In this document: piece by piece, positions 1-8,144 of the stretch | How the letters are laid out: the number at the start of each line of letters is the position of its first letter | How positions within the stretch are numbered: position 1 is the stretch's first letter | DNA from: Ancylobacter sp. IITR112 | Lineage (GTDB): Bacteria; Pseudomonadota; Alphaproteobacteria; Rhizobiales; Xanthobacteraceae | Direction: 5' to 3' | DNA: 64,000 bases | NCBI RefSeq assembly: GCF_041415945.1 | Contig: NZ_JBGCUS010000003.1 | Coordinates: 57,084 to 121,083, forward strand | Position numbers and translations under genes: made by a program | Notes under the pieces: model-generated | The model's database searches: none | What the model was told of the DNA's origin: nothing | Seen by the model: the letters and a program-made list of their open reading frames with translations, nothing else

Positions 1-779
1 TCGAGGTCTGCGGCCTCGCCGTTTTCTGCAGACTTGCGCTGGATCGCCTTGGCGCCGACGCCGATATGCGTGGTCGGCACCAGGTCGATGCCGCGCTCGG
101 CATAGGAGCGCCCGTCGACGCGGATCTCCAGGCCGGCGAGCGCCAGATGCTGGTTCTGCAGGTCGAGCCAGCCATTGCGCTGCTCCAGGAACTCGGTCTT
201 CTCGCCCGACCAGAGCCGGTAGACGATCTTGCCGGCCCTGTTGCGCAGCACCTCGCCGTCCTCGCCGATGACGGGGATACGCTTCGGGCCGAAGCCGTCC
301 TCGGTCAGTGGCCGCAACGTCGTCATCAGGTGGACGTGCGGATTGCCCGGCTCGTCGTGATACACCCAGTCGGCCACCTGCCCGCGCGCCAGCACCTGCT
401 CGAGCACGAACTGGCGCATCAGGGCGATGTTCTGCTCCTGGGACAGCTCCACGGGCAGCGCGATGATGAACTCGCGGGCGAACTGCGCGTCCTCGCGCTT
501 TTCGAACGCCTCGACCCGGTTCCAGAACGCCTCGACGGCGCCGGCGACGGAACGGTCGGCGATCAGCGCCCTCGCCCATTCCGGCGCGTCAGCCGGCAGA
601 AGGAATTCCTCATGGGCGAGATTGCGCTTGTTGGAATAGTCGACCGTGCGCGCCTCCGCCTCGTACTCCATCCGCGCGCAATGGCGATACGCGGCCGACA
701 GCACGGCGCTGCGGCCATTCCCGCGTCCGATGAGCTGGGGCGTGAAATGCGTGATCGCCACGGTGACGGCGTCTCCCAT
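1..779 (-). CDS. traA: Ti-type conjugative relaxase TraA, N-terminal part (runs off left edge)
   Basis: First ~259 codons of a MobQ/TraA relaxase, the enzyme that nicks oriT and leads the transferred strand into the recipient; full-length relatives exceed 1000 residues and add a helicase domain, which lies outside the window. The N-terminus reads ITHFTPQLIGRGNGRSAVL, followed by SAAYRHCARMEYE and DYSNKRNLAHEEFLLP, the pattern of Agrobacterium and Rhizobium TraA. A metal-binding histidine cluster (NPHVHLMTT) sits near residue 148. ATG at 779 has GAGG five bases upstream; an in-frame GTG at 761, preceded by GGGAG, would give the more usual start at the VAITHFTPQ segment. It is divergent from traC, with oriT between them, exactly as on Ti plasmids. 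Family assignment is secure; the start is uncertain by six codons. Confidence 0.95.
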   Translation of the reverse strand, partial: MGDAVTVAITHFTPQLIGRGNGRSAVLSAAYRHCARMEYEAEARTVDYSNKRNLAHEEFLLPADAPEWARALIADRSVAGAVEAFWNRVEAFEKREDAQFAREFIIALPVELSQEQNIALMRQFVLEQVLARGQVADWVYHDEPGNPHVHLMTTLRPLTEDGFGPKRIPVIGEDGEVLRNRAGKIVYRLWSGEKTEFLEQRNGWLDLQNQHLALAGLEIRVDGRSYAERGIDLVPTTHIGVGAKAIQRKSAENGEAADL

Positions 780-838
780 CGAGGCCTCGAACGGCGTGTT
801 CGTCGGGAGAGGCCGGCCCCGCCAGGGCCGGAGCAGCA

Positions 839-870
839 CGTCGCGCCAGCGACGTATTACTGCGCCGTTG
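839..870 (+). other. oriT core: inverted repeat plus nic-like region
   Basis: A perfect inverted repeat CGTCGC-gcca-GCGACG (839-854) is followed directly by TATTACTGCGCCGTTGG. This is the layout of RSF1010/Ti-type origins of transfer, where a hairpin abuts a nick region ending in a TGCGCC-like motif. From memory, the Ti-plasmid oriT carries the same GCGCCAGCGACG hairpin arm. Its place between divergent traA and traC also matches. The exact nicked bond cannot be fixed by eye. Confidence 0.8.
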
Positions 871-911
871 GAAGCCGCTCCTTCGGAACGGCCGGGATGA
901 TCTCAAGCGGC

Positions 912-943
912 GTCGGCTTCGCCGACTAGCTTTTTTACTAGTC
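912..943 (+). terminator. Hairpin followed by six T, between oriT and traC
   Basis: GTCGGC-ttc-GCCGAC (912-926) is followed by TAGC and a run of six T (931-936), the form of a Rho-independent terminator read on the plus strand. A second overlapping repeat, GACTAG (924-929) with CTAGTC (938-943), encloses the T run. It may insulate traCDG from transcription entering through oriT, or may be part of the oriT region structure. Confidence 0.45.
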
Positions 944-1014
944 GCCGCTGGCGCTCATCCGGGGAAAGCTGGGCCTCAATCCAGCAGAAACCGGACAGCG
1001 GAAGGTCGACCGGA

Positions 1015-1311
1015 ATGAAGAAGCCGTCACGACAGATCAGGGAGGAAATCGCCAGGCTGCAGGATCAACTGCGCCAGGCCGAGACGCGCGAAGCCGAGCT
1101 CATCGGCCGGATCGCGCTGAAGGCCGGTCTCGGCGAGATCGAGATCGAGGAGACGGCGCTGCTCTCGGCCTTCGAGGAGGTGGCGAAACGGTTTCGCGAC
1201 GGCACCGACGCGTCGACCGGGAGAAGGAGCGTTGCTGGCCGGCAGCCAAATGGCGAGGCGTCCACGACGCTCGCAGTTGGCGCGGCTCCGAGCAGCGATC
1301 GCGAGGCTTGA
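1015..1311 (+). CDS. traC: Conjugal transfer protein TraC
   Basis: A 98-residue protein of the Ti-plasmid TraC family, an oriT-region accessory protein of relaxosome processing. The N-terminal two-thirds shows the family pattern: charged start ([19 protein letters not shown]), a coiled helix, then [15 protein letters not shown]. The last ~35 residues are low-complexity (ST/GRR/AAP) and overlap the start of traD in another frame. GGAAGG lies nine bases before the ATG. It begins the traC-traD-traG run just downstream of oriT. Function is by family; what TraC contacts is not established here. Confidence 0.85.
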   Translation: MKKPSRQIREEIARLQDQLRQAETREAELIGRIALKAGLGEIEIEETALLSAFEEVAKRFRDGTDASTGRRSVAGRQPNGEASTTLAVGAAPSSDREA

Positions 1312-1531
1312 GCGCATGCACCGGTCGAGCTCATCGGACGCCCGCAAGAAGGACACGCGCGAGAAGATCGAGCTCGGCGGGCTGATCGTGAAAGCTGGGC
1401 TGCGCTACGAGAAGCGCGCCGTGCTGCTCGGCCTGCTCGTCGATGGACATCGCCGGATCGGCGAGGACGATGGCGAGCGTGCGCGGCTCAGCGCCATCGG
1501 CGCGGAAGCCTTCGGGCGCGATCATGAATAA
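1250..1531 (+). CDS. traD: Conjugal transfer protein TraD
   Basis: A small TraD-family protein; its conserved part is [22 protein letters not shown] and a second helix ending [12 protein letters not shown]. The start is ambiguous. ATG 1250 keeps an amphipathic helix ([15 protein letters not shown]) but overlaps traC by 62 bases. ATG 1316, just after the traC stop and preceded by GAGG, gives 71 residues, close to the size I recall for Ti TraD. Its stop overlaps the traG start by eight bases, so traD and traG are probably translationally coupled. It is an accessory protein of the DNA-processing apparatus; molecular role unknown. Confidence 0.8.
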   Translation: MARRPRRSQLARLRAAIARLERMHRSSSSDARKKDTREKIELGGLIVKAGLRYEKRAVLLGLLVDGHRRIGEDDGERARLSAIGAEAFGRDHE

Positions 1532-3455
1532 GGTGCTATTGGCCGGGCTGCATGCGGCGATCATGATCGCCGTGGCGATCGCGACGACCGGCGCCGAGCA
1601 CTGGCTGGCGGGCTTCGGCAAGACCGAGTCTGCGCGGCTGATGCTCGGCCGTGCCGGGCTTGCGCTCCCCTACGTGCTGTCGGCCGGGGTTGGCGTGATC
1701 CTGCTCTTCGCGGCGGCCGGCGCGATCGCCATCCGGGCGGTCGGATGGGGCGTCGTGACCGGGAGCGCGGCCGTCATCGGCATCGCCACTATCCGCGAAG
1801 GCGCGCGCCTCGCCGCTCTCGCGGGCCGCGTGCCGGCGGGGCAATCTGTGCTCGCCTATGCCGATCCGGGAACGATGATCGGCGCGGCGATCACGCTCGT
1901 CTGCGCGATGTTCGCGCTGCGTGTCGTCATCAAGGGAAACGGCGCTTTCGCCGCGGCGTCTCCGCGCCGGATCAAGGGCCGGCGCGCGATCCATGGCGAG
2001 ACCGACTGGATGCGGATGGAAGCGGCCGGCAAGCTGTTCGGCAATGCCGGCGGCATCGTCATCGGCGAGCGTTACCGGGTCGATCGCGATTCCGTCGCCG
2101 GCAACGCGTTCCGCGCCGACAGCCGCGACAGCTGGGGTGCCGGCGGACGCTCGCCGCTGCTCTGCTTCGACGGCTCGTTCGGCTCCTCGCACGGCATCGT
2201 CTTCGCCGGCTCGGGCGGCTTCAAGACGACGTCGGTGACGATTCCCTCGGCGTTGAAATGGGGCGGCGGCCTCGTGGTGCTCGACCCCTCCTCGGAGGTC
2301 GCGCCGATGGTGATCGGCCATCGGCGCAAGGCGGGCCGCAAGGTGGTGGTGCTCGACCCGGCCGATGCCGCCACCGGCTTCAACGCGCTCGACTGGATCG
2401 GCCGTTTCGGCGGGACGAAGGAAGAGGACATCGTCGCGGTCGCGACCTGGGTGATGACCGATAGCGCGCGGCAGGCTTCGGCGCGCGACGACTTCTTTCG
2501 CGCCTCGGCAATGCAGCTTCTGACGGCGCTGATCGCGGATGTCTGCCTGTCGGGTCATACGGAAAAGAAGGACCAGACGCTCCGGCAGGTCCGCGCCAAT
2601 CTCTCGGAGCCGGAGCCGAAGCTGCGCGAGCGGCTGACCCGGATCTATGAGCAGTCGGGATCGGACTTCGTGAAGGAGAATGTCGCGGTCTTCGTCAACA
2701 TGACGCCGGAGACCTTTTCCGGCGTCTACGCAAATGCGGTCAAGGAGACGCACTGGCTGTCCTATCCGAACTATGCCGCGCTCGTCTCGGGCGACAGCTT
2801 CGCCACCGACGAACTCGCCGACGGCGGGACCGACATCTTCATCGCGCTCGACCTGAAGGTGCTGGAGGCGCATCCGGGACTCGCCCGGGTCATCATCGGC
2901 GCGCTGATGAACGCGATCTACAACCGCAATGGCGAGGTGAAGGACCGCACGCTGTTCCTGCTCGACGAGGTCGCGCGGCTCGGCTTCCTGCGCATCCTGG
3001 AGACCGCCCGCGATGCCGGCCGCAAATACGGCATCACCATGACGCTGCTGTTCCAGTCAATCGGCCAGATGCGCGAGGCGTATGGCGGCCGCGACGCCAC
3101 CTCGAAATGGTTCGAGTCGGCGTCGTGGATCAGCTTCGCCGCGATCAACGATCCCGAGACCGCCGACTACATCTCGCGGCGCTGCGGCGACACTACGGTG
3201 GAGGTCGATCAGCTCAGCCGCTCGTCACAGATGTCGGGCGCGTCGCGGACGCGCTCCAAGCAGCTGGCGCGCCGCCCGCTGATCCTGCCGCACGAGGTCC
3301 TGCGCATGCGGGCCGACGAGCAGATCGTGTTCACCGCCGGCAATCCGCCGCTGCGCTGCGGGCGCGCCATCTGGTTCCGCCGCGAGGACATGAGAAGCTG
3401 CGTCGGCGAAAACAGGTTCCACCGGAAAGAGGCGGTGCAGGGAGGAGCGCTGTGA
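1524..3455 (+). CDS. traG: Type IV coupling protein TraG (VirD4 family)
   Basis: A 643-residue coupling ATPase that links the relaxosome to the mating channel at the inner membrane. The N-terminus has membrane segments (about residues 4-24, 45-75 and 100-130), then the VirD4-type motor domain. Walker A is GSGGFKTTS near residue 230; Walker B is [13 protein letters not shown] near residue 477, with the usual downstream LFQSIGQ helix. The start at 1524 is set by overlap with traD (ATGAATAA), since an upstream in-frame start would run through all of traD. Length matches Ti TraG. The stop overlaps the next gene (GTGA), continuing the coupled operon. Confidence 0.95.
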   Translation: MNKVLLAGLHAAIMIAVAIATTGAEHWLAGFGKTESARLMLGRAGLALPYVLSAGVGVILLFAAAGAIAIRAVGWGVVTGSAAVIGIATIREGARLAALAGRVPAGQSVLAYADPGTMIGAAITLVCAMFALRVVIKGNGAFAAASPRRIKGRRAIHGETDWMRMEAAGKLFGNAGGIVIGERYRVDRDSVAGNAFRADSRDSWGAGGRSPLLCFDGSFGSSHGIVFAGSGGFKTTSVTIPSALKWGGGLVVLDPSSEVAPMVIGHRRKAGRKVVVLDPADAATGFNALDWIGRFGGTKEEDIVAVATWVMTDSARQASARDDFFRASAMQLLTALIADVCLSGHTEKKDQTLRQVRANLSEPEPKLRERLTRIYEQSGSDFVKENVAVFVNMTPETFSGVYANAVKETHWLSYPNYAALVSGDSFATDELADGGTDIFIALDLKVLEAHPGLARVIIGALMNAIYNRNGEVKDRTLFLLDEVARLGFLRILETARDAGRKYGITMTLLFQSIGQMREAYGGRDATSKWFESASWISFAAINDPETADYISRRCGDTTVEVDQLSRSSQMSGASRTRSKQLARRPLILPHEVLRMRADEQIVFTAGNPPLRCGRAIWFRREDMRSCVGENRFHRKEAVQGGAL

Positions 3456-4648
3456 GACGGCTGCGCATCGGCGATAGCGAGGTGGAGGACGCCTCCGGCG
3501 ACTTCGCGGTGCGGCTGGCGGACGCATTTGCGCGCCGCGAACATCCGCTGTGCCTGTGCCAGCCGGAGGGCGTGCCGATGTATGTCGCGCGCGCGGGCGG
3601 GCGCCATGTGCTGAAGCGGATGCCGGGCAGCGGACCGCGGCACGATCCCGACTGCGATTCCTACGAGCCGCCGCATGCGCTCTCCGGCCTCGGCGCCGTC
3701 GACGGCGAGGCGATCGTCGAGAACGCCGAGGATGGCGTCACCCTGCTCAAGCTGGATTTCAGCCTGTCGAAGCAGGCCGGGCGGACGGCGCCGACGCCGC
3801 GGGAGGCGATCGATGCCGGCGCGGTGAAGACCGACGGTTCGCGCCTCTCGCTGCGCGCCCTGCTGCACTACCTGTGGGAGCAGGCCGAGTTCAATCGCTG
3901 GCGACCGGCGATGACCGGACGGCGCAATTGGGCGGTGCTGCGCAAGTTTCTGCTCGAGGCGTCCGAGGGCAAGACCGCGAAGGGCAAGGCGCTCGGGGAC
4001 GTCCTGTTCATTCCCGAAATGTTCGACGCCGATCGCGACGCCGCGATCGCGCAGCGGCGCGAGACCTTCCTGAGCCGCGCGTTGAAGGCAGACGGAAAGC
4101 GGCGGTCCCTCGCCCTGCTGATCGGGGAGGTGAAGGAGGTCGCGCCGGCGCGCTTCGGCTACCGGCTCGTAATCAAACATCTCCCGCGCTTCCCCTTCAT
4201 GCTGAACGAGGACGCGCACCGGAGGATCAACGCGGTGTTCGCCCCCGAGCTGGCGCTGTGGGACGCGACGGCGGATTCGCATCTGATCGCCATCGCCACC
4301 TTCGGCATCGATACTGCCGGCATCGCCTCGATCGAGTCGATCGCGCTCATGGTCGTGACCGATCGCTGGCTGCCGTTCGAGAATCGCTACGAGGCGGCGC
4401 TGATCGACGCGCTGGCGAAGCGCGGCGCGAGCTTCGTCAAGAGCCTGCGCTACAACATGCCGGCAGCGCAGCCGATGGCCTCCGCGGTGCTGCGCCAGGA
4501 CGGCGCGACGCCGCTCGGCATGTATATCGTGCCCGACGAGGCGGGAACGGACTATCGCGAGAAGCTCGACGAGCTGATCGCCGAGAGCGGCATCGCATCG
4601 TGGATCTGGAGCATCGGCGACGGCGCCATGCCGGAGCTTCCGGCATGA
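3452..4648 (+). CDS. DUF1173 family protein downstream of traG
   Basis: A 398-residue protein recognisable as DUF1173: N-terminal RIGDSEVED, a cysteine-rich stretch HPLCLCQPEGVPMYVA, then SGPRHDPDCDSYEPP and LKLDFSLSK. GTG 3452 is chosen because GGAGGAGC lies directly upstream and the codon overlaps the traG stop. DUF1173 genes commonly follow traG in alphaproteobacterial plasmids and ICEs, so a role in or beside conjugation is likely, but no activity is known to me. The paired cysteines and histidine near residues 35-75 could bind a metal (inference). This is the last gene of the tra-side operon; the next gene is convergent. Confidence 0.85.
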   Translation: MRRLRIGDSEVEDASGDFAVRLADAFARREHPLCLCQPEGVPMYVARAGGRHVLKRMPGSGPRHDPDCDSYEPPHALSGLGAVDGEAIVENAEDGVTLLKLDFSLSKQAGRTAPTPREAIDAGAVKTDGSRLSLRALLHYLWEQAEFNRWRPAMTGRRNWAVLRKFLLEASEGKTAKGKALGDVLFIPEMFDADRDAAIAQRRETFLSRALKADGKRRSLALLIGEVKEVAPARFGYRLVIKHLPRFPFMLNEDAHRRINAVFAPELALWDATADSHLIAIATFGIDTAGIASIESIALMVVTDRWLPFENRYEAALIDALAKRGASFVKSLRYNMPAAQPMASAVLRQDGATPLGMYIVPDEAGTDYREKLDELIAESGIASWIWSIGDGAMPELPA

Positions 4649-4755
4649 GTGGATCGCGCGCGGCCCCAGTACGAACGCGCGAGGTTCGATCGGGCCCGCC
4701 GCGCCCTCGGCCGGGGCGAGAACGAGAGGCGGCCATGCCGCCTCTCGTCTGCGGC

Positions 4756-5262
4756 TCAAAAGCCGCTCGGCTCCAGCGCGCCGGAGCCGTAGACGATGCG
4801 CCGGGCGTGGAAGCTCACGCCGGTCTCGCAGGCGATCTGGTCAATGATCTGGCGCAGGCCGCAAAGGCTGTGGTCGCTGACCTCGTGCAGCGACGGGCCG
4901 GATTCGGCGAGCGGGTACCAGCGCTTCGTGCGGGGATCGAAGATCTCCTGCGTCGCCAGATCGATGTCGAGATGATCGAGAAGCGGCTGCGCTTGCCCGA
5001 TCCAGCGGTGCTCGAACTCCGCCTCGATCCAATAGAGGTTTTCGGCGGCGTGCTCGGCGCGCGTCGGATCGGCGCCGCCTTGCAGGTAGCGCTTCGCTTC
5101 GACCGCGCGTGTCATCAGCTCGATCAGCTCGCCGAGCTTGGCGACGAGCCGGTCGTGAGCGCAGCGCGCGAGATTGTTGTCGCAGGCGACACGATTGATT
5201 CTTGCGGTGAGCCTGAAGCCGTTCAGGCGCGTGAACAGCGAGAGATAGTCGATGTCGGACAT
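4756..5262 (-). CDS. Hypothetical protein, paralogue of the 7526-8089 gene
   Basis: A 168-residue soluble protein of unknown function. The first ~95 residues are helical and charged; the C-terminal ~60 contain FDPRTKRWYPL, then DHSLCGLRQIIDQIACETGVSFHARRIVY. The same order (YDPSMGRWYRV ... LLDRIERDLGISFSIERVFW) occurs in the gene at 7526-8089, so the two are diverged paralogues. ATG 5262 is set by AAGGAGA eight bases upstream; longer reading of the frame runs through the structured leader and is not believed. It lies convergent to the DUF1173 gene and starts the minus-strand accessory block. Confidence 0.75.
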   Translation of the reverse strand: MSDIDYLSLFTRLNGFRLTARINRVACDNNLARCAHDRLVAKLGELIELMTRAVEAKRYLQGGADPTRAEHAAENLYWIEAEFEHRWIGQAQPLLDHLDIDLATQEIFDPRTKRWYPLAESGPSLHEVSDHSLCGLRQIIDQIACETGVSFHARRIVYGSGALEPSGF

Positions 5263-5314
5263 GAGATGTCTCCTTTCGGTCTGACGGAAGGAGGCCGCAC
5301 CGTAGCCGCGAGGG

Positions 5315-5422
5315 GTCAGGGATCGCGAAGCGACCGCCAGCGGCGGCGAGCAAGGGTGCCGATTTTCCGGCGGCGCCTGGCGGGCGGCGGCGGAAAATTG
5401 GGGGAACCGCGATGTCCTTGAC
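5315..5422 (-). promoter_or_regulatory. Structured leader element, copy 1 (upstream of the 4756-5262 gene)
   Basis: Read on the minus strand, this lies about 50 bases before the ATG at 5262. An outer stem pairs GTCAAGGA with TCCCTGAC (one mismatch). An A/T-based hairpin starts CCCCCAATTTTCCG and returns with CGGAAAATCGGC. Two small hairpins follow, CCGCC/GGCGG and TCGC-ttc-GCGA. It is almost identical (about five differences over ~175 bases) to copy 2. Four further copies with compensatory changes suggest an RNA, or single-stranded DNA, that folds. I do not recognise the family. Confidence 0.6.
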
Positions 5423-5570
5423 GCCGGAGTGGCGGGTGCACAATGGGCCGTCAGAGAGAGGAAAGCCACGGCGCCGGCCAGGCGCCGTGTCCGCAGCCGG
5501 CGGAGCCGGCCGGGTGCGCGAGGGTTGCCCTCGCGACGGGGTGCCCGGTCGATCCGGTCGATCGCGTCCC

Positions 5571-5661
5571 GCGAGAGGGTCGTCACCCGAAGGGCGGAGA
5601 CCGCGCAGCGGGCTCCGTGAGCGAAGCGAATAGAGCCGTACGCCGAAGGCGGATCGCCCAA
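5571..5661 (-). repeat. Second repeated leader element R2, copy a
   Basis: A ~90-base stretch repeated with scattered changes at 8397-8488, each time about 150 bases upstream of a structured leader core and on the same strand. Minus-strand landmarks are GGCGATCCGCCTTCGGCG, then GGCTC...GAGCC enclosing CGCTTCGCTC, then CCCTTCGGGTGACGA and CTCTCGCGGG. It is rich in short hairpins. The rest of 5263-5918 holds leader copy 1 and no gene I can support. Confidence 0.5.
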
Positions 5662-5918
5662 ACCCCTCTCATCATCACGCCGAACATTGAACCACGAGGG
5701 ATCGCGACTTCGACGCGACTGCACCCGATCTGCGCAACTCACGCTCAACATCGCCAGCCGGGAAAACTCGCGGGCGCCGCGCGGCCGTGCCGGCGACGCA
5801 CACGCACGAGAGGCGGGAGCTCCTGGTGCCGCCAGCGCCGCCGCCCGGTCGATCCGGGCGGCGGCGCTTCGGACACGGCAAAGAGCAGAGGCGGCGTGAG
5901 CCGCCTCTGCTCTGGATA

Positions 5919-6296
5919 TCAATCCCTGTCCGGGCCCCAGAGCGGATTGTTCACCGGATCTTCGATTGGATCCTCCTCCAATCGCGCCACCGCGAGGATC
6001 ACCTCCGGGATCGGGCGGCCGCCGATGCGGGTCCGGCGCTGCGCCACCAGAATGCTGACGGCCGTCTCGTTGGCCTCGATCGCCCGAACCGCCTCCTCCA
6101 TATCGTCGTGCGGCTCGAGATTCTCGACGGGGATGACGTCGCCGTCTTCATCGTATCCGCCGTGGAGATAGAGCGGCGCTGTCTCGAGACGCTTCGCGCA
6201 ATCCTCCGCGTCGCGGATCAGGCGGAAGGCCTCGGTCCGCTGCTTCCAATATTCGGCGCTGCCGCCATCGATGGACGTCACGGTTTGATGTGTCAT
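5919..6296 (-). CDS. Hypothetical acidic protein
   Basis: A 125-residue acidic, soluble protein I cannot place in a family. It begins MTHQTVTSIDGGSAEYWKQR, has a helical centre (RDAEDCAKRLETAP; DDMEEAVRAIEANETAVSILV) and ends RIGGRPIPEVILAVARLEEDP...GPDRD. ATG 6296 has AAGGAGA nine bases upstream; reading further upstream passes into the leader element. It stands alone between two long intergenic leaders, so it is probably transcribed with its own 5' region. The leader (copy 2) is nearly identical to that of the next gene downstream, although the proteins are unrelated. Confidence 0.7.
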   Translation of the reverse strand: MTHQTVTSIDGGSAEYWKQRTEAFRLIRDAEDCAKRLETAPLYLHGGYDEDGDVIPVENLEPHDDMEEAVRAIEANETAVSILVAQRRTRIGGRPIPEVILAVARLEEDPIEDPVNNPLWGPDRD

Positions 6297-6350
6297 GAGA
6301 TTTCTCCTTTCGTCTTCTGACGGAAGGAGGCCGCACCGTAGCCGCGAGGG

Positions 6351-6458
6351 GTCAGGGATCGCGAAGCGACCGCCTGCGGCGGCGAGCGGGGGTGCCGATT
6401 TTCCGGCGGCGCCCGGCGGGCGGCGGCGGAAAATTGGGGGAACCGCGATGTCCTTGAC
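6351..6458 (-). promoter_or_regulatory. Structured leader element, copy 2
   Basis: Nearly identical to copy 1 across ~175 bases (6317-6493), with about five substitutions, mostly in loops or unpaired positions. It keeps the outer GTCAAGGA/TCCCTGAC pairing, the AATTTTCCG/CGGAAAAT hairpin and the CCGCC/GGCGG hairpin. It lies directly upstream of the ribosome-binding site of the 5919-6296 gene. Such similarity before two unrelated genes points to recent duplication or gene conversion of the leader itself. Confidence 0.6.
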
Positions 6459-6548
6459 GCCGGAGCGGCGGGTGCACAATGGGCCGTCAGAGAGAAGAAG
6501 AGCCCGCGGCCCCGACCAGGAGCCGCGTCCGTGTGGTCGGGGAGGTTT

Positions 6549-6655
6549 GGAGGGGGTGGACCACCCCCTCCATGGGTGGGGGAGCTTGAGGGGGCGGGGC
6601 TCTGCCCTGCCCCTTCATGGGAGAGGTTGAGAGGGGACTCGCCCCTCTCATTGGG
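6549..6655. repeat. Three tandem GC-rich hairpins
   Basis: Between leader copy 2 and the 6741-7190 gene lie three short inverted repeats in a row: GGAGGGGGTGG-a-CCACCCCCTCC (6549-6571, perfect), GGGGCGGGGC...GCCCTGCCCC (about 6592-6614), and GAGGGGACTCGCCCCTC (about 6631-6648). They could act as terminators for the gene upstream on either strand, or be fold-back repeats. No gene is seen in 6297-6740. Confidence 0.55.
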
Positions 6656-6740
6656 ACCGCAGGGCCGGTCGATCCGGCTTTGCGGTCCGCCTGCGCGGAG
6701 AAGGCGACAGGCGGCCGAAGCCGCCTGCCGCCCTCGGACG

Positions 6741-7190
6741 TCAATCCGCAGCAGACGCCGAAAGGATTGTCGGCGCGACACCCTTGAGCCTCACGTTGAA
6801 GCCACTGACGCGGCTTCCGAAGACGTTCGGCCCACTGAGCACCTCAAACGCGGGCGACAGGACCGGATAGAGGATCGTCAGCATCCCGGCGAAATCCTCG
6901 ATCGGACGCCGGACCGAGACCGTCTCGCCATCGTCGTCATTGCCGATGATGAGCAGGTTTCCCGCGAGCGGACTGCCATAGTCCTTCAGTTCGGTGAAGC
7001 ATGGCAGTTCGCCGGTGAGCCCGTTGTCATTGACGACGACGGAATGGAACCCGTCGATGCGCACCATGTCGATGAGCGCGCATCCAATGTAGCCCCGGAT
7101 CGCAGTGAGAGTATTTTTGGGGTAGACCGTCACGGCGCGGATCGTGCGGCGTTCGACCTCTACGAGATAGGCAGTAATGGTCATTGTCAT
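6741..7190 (-). CDS. DUF3846-like protein
   Basis: A 149-residue protein resembling DUF3846: MTMTITAYLVEVERRTIRAV is a beta-rich start, followed by IRGYIGCALIDMVRI, a variable segment, then SPLAGNLLIIGNDDDGETVS. The small-domain order (catalogue-like strand, IGC, LAG...G.DDEG) fits that family, which is common in plasmids and phages and has no known activity. ATG 7190 is fixed by AAGGAGA eight bases upstream. Leader copy 3 precedes it. Family call is from the sequence pattern, not a search. Confidence 0.65.
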   Translation of the reverse strand: MTMTITAYLVEVERRTIRAVTVYPKNTLTAIRGYIGCALIDMVRIDGFHSVVVNDNGLTGELPCFTELKDYGSPLAGNLLIIGNDDDGETVSVRRPIEDFAGMLTILYPVLSPAFEVLSGPNVFGSRVSGFNVRLKGVAPTILSASAAD

Positions 7191-7245
7191 GCTGATCTCC
7201 TTTCATTGCGATGACGGAGATCGGCCAGGGCAAGTCGAACATCGG

Positions 7246-7354
7246 GTCAGGGATCGCGAAGCGACCGCCGGAGGCGGCGAGCGGGGGGAGCCGATTTTCG
7301 GACGCCGCCCCTTCGGGTGGCGGCCGAAAATTGGGGGGACCGCGATGTCCTTGA
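7246..7354 (-). promoter_or_regulatory. Structured leader element, copy 3
   Basis: Located ~55 bases before the start of the DUF3846-like gene. The A/T-based hairpin is ATTTTCGG/CCGAAAAT here against ATTTTCCG/CGGAAAAT in copies 1-2: a C-G pair has become G-C on both arms, a compensatory change. The outer TCAAGGA/TCCCTGA stem and the CCGCC/GGCGG and TCGC-ttc-GCGA hairpins are kept. Flanking sequence upstream (to ~7395) is shared with copy 4 but not with copies 1-2. Confidence 0.6.
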
Positions 7355-7525
7355 GGCGATGTGAGCGGCCCGTAAGATGGGCAGTCAGAGTGAATGCAAC
7401 CACGGCGCCACCAGGCGCCGTTCCGTATCCGGCGACCAGCCGGCTGCTCCCTCGACGCCAGGCTCCACACGGGAAAAGGGGAGACGACCGCAGCCGCCTC
7501 CCCGTCGCCGGATGGCAGTCCCACG

Positions 7526-8089
7526 TCATCCGGGTTGGGCGGCGGCCCGCGTGCTGCGCGCTTCCTCGTCGAGAGAGAAGGCGACCAGCGTGTCCTCGTT
7601 CCAGAAGACGCGCTCGATGCTGAAGCTGATGCCGAGATCGCGCTCGATCCGGTCGAGCAGCGCGGCCAGCTCGCCGAGCTCCTCCGTGGTGACAGGAATC
7701 CGGATCGGATAGCCCGGCTCCACGCGATACCATCGTCCCATCGAGGGATCGTATGCCCTTCCGTTGCCCGCGAGCGGCGCGGGGTCCAGGAGCTCGGTTC
7801 CGCTCCAATCAATAGCGAAGGCGTCGGAATAGTCGCACCAGCCGGGTTCGGCGTGATCGTCGCGTGCCCGCTCGGCAGGCGTCGTCCTTTCGAGATAATC
7901 GCGATCGGCGGCGAGGATCTCCTGCTCGTAGTCCAGCATATCGTCGAGCACCGCTATCAGGCGGCGGCGAACCTTGCGTGCGACGGGGCGGCTCTCCTTG
8001 CTGCGCCGGCCGAGATGAGCGGCGCGCAGGGAGTGCGCCAGCAGCGCGATCCGGTCGATGTGGAGCTGGATGAGGTCTTCGATCGTCAT
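7526..8089 (-). CDS. Hypothetical protein, paralogue of the 4756-5262 gene
   Basis: A 187-residue protein of unknown function. An N-terminal helical, arginine-rich half (RRSKESRPVARKVRRRL) leads to an acidic centre and a C-terminal segment YDPSMGRWYRV...LAALLDRIERDLGISFSIERVFW, which matches the C-terminal part of the 4756-5262 product in order and key residues (DP..RWY, GxSF). ATG 8089 has AAGGAGA eight bases upstream. Leader copy 4 and repeat R2b lie upstream. The shared C-terminal domain may be the functional unit; nothing catalytic is evident. Confidence 0.75.
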   Translation of the reverse strand: MTIEDLIQLHIDRIALLAHSLRAAHLGRRSKESRPVARKVRRRLIAVLDDMLDYEQEILAADRDYLERTTPAERARDDHAEPGWCDYSDAFAIDWSGTELLDPAPLAGNGRAYDPSMGRWYRVEPGYPIRIPVTTEELGELAALLDRIERDLGISFSIERVFWNEDTLVAFSLDEEARSTRAAAQPG

Positions 8090-8144
8090 GGTGATCTCCT
8101 TCATTTCGATGACGGAGATCGGCCCGGGCAAGTCGCGCATCGGG

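Noticed and set aside
66..929. 287-codon plus-strand frame at the left end
   Set aside because: Antisense of traA and oriT; the minus strand encodes the recognisable relaxase start.
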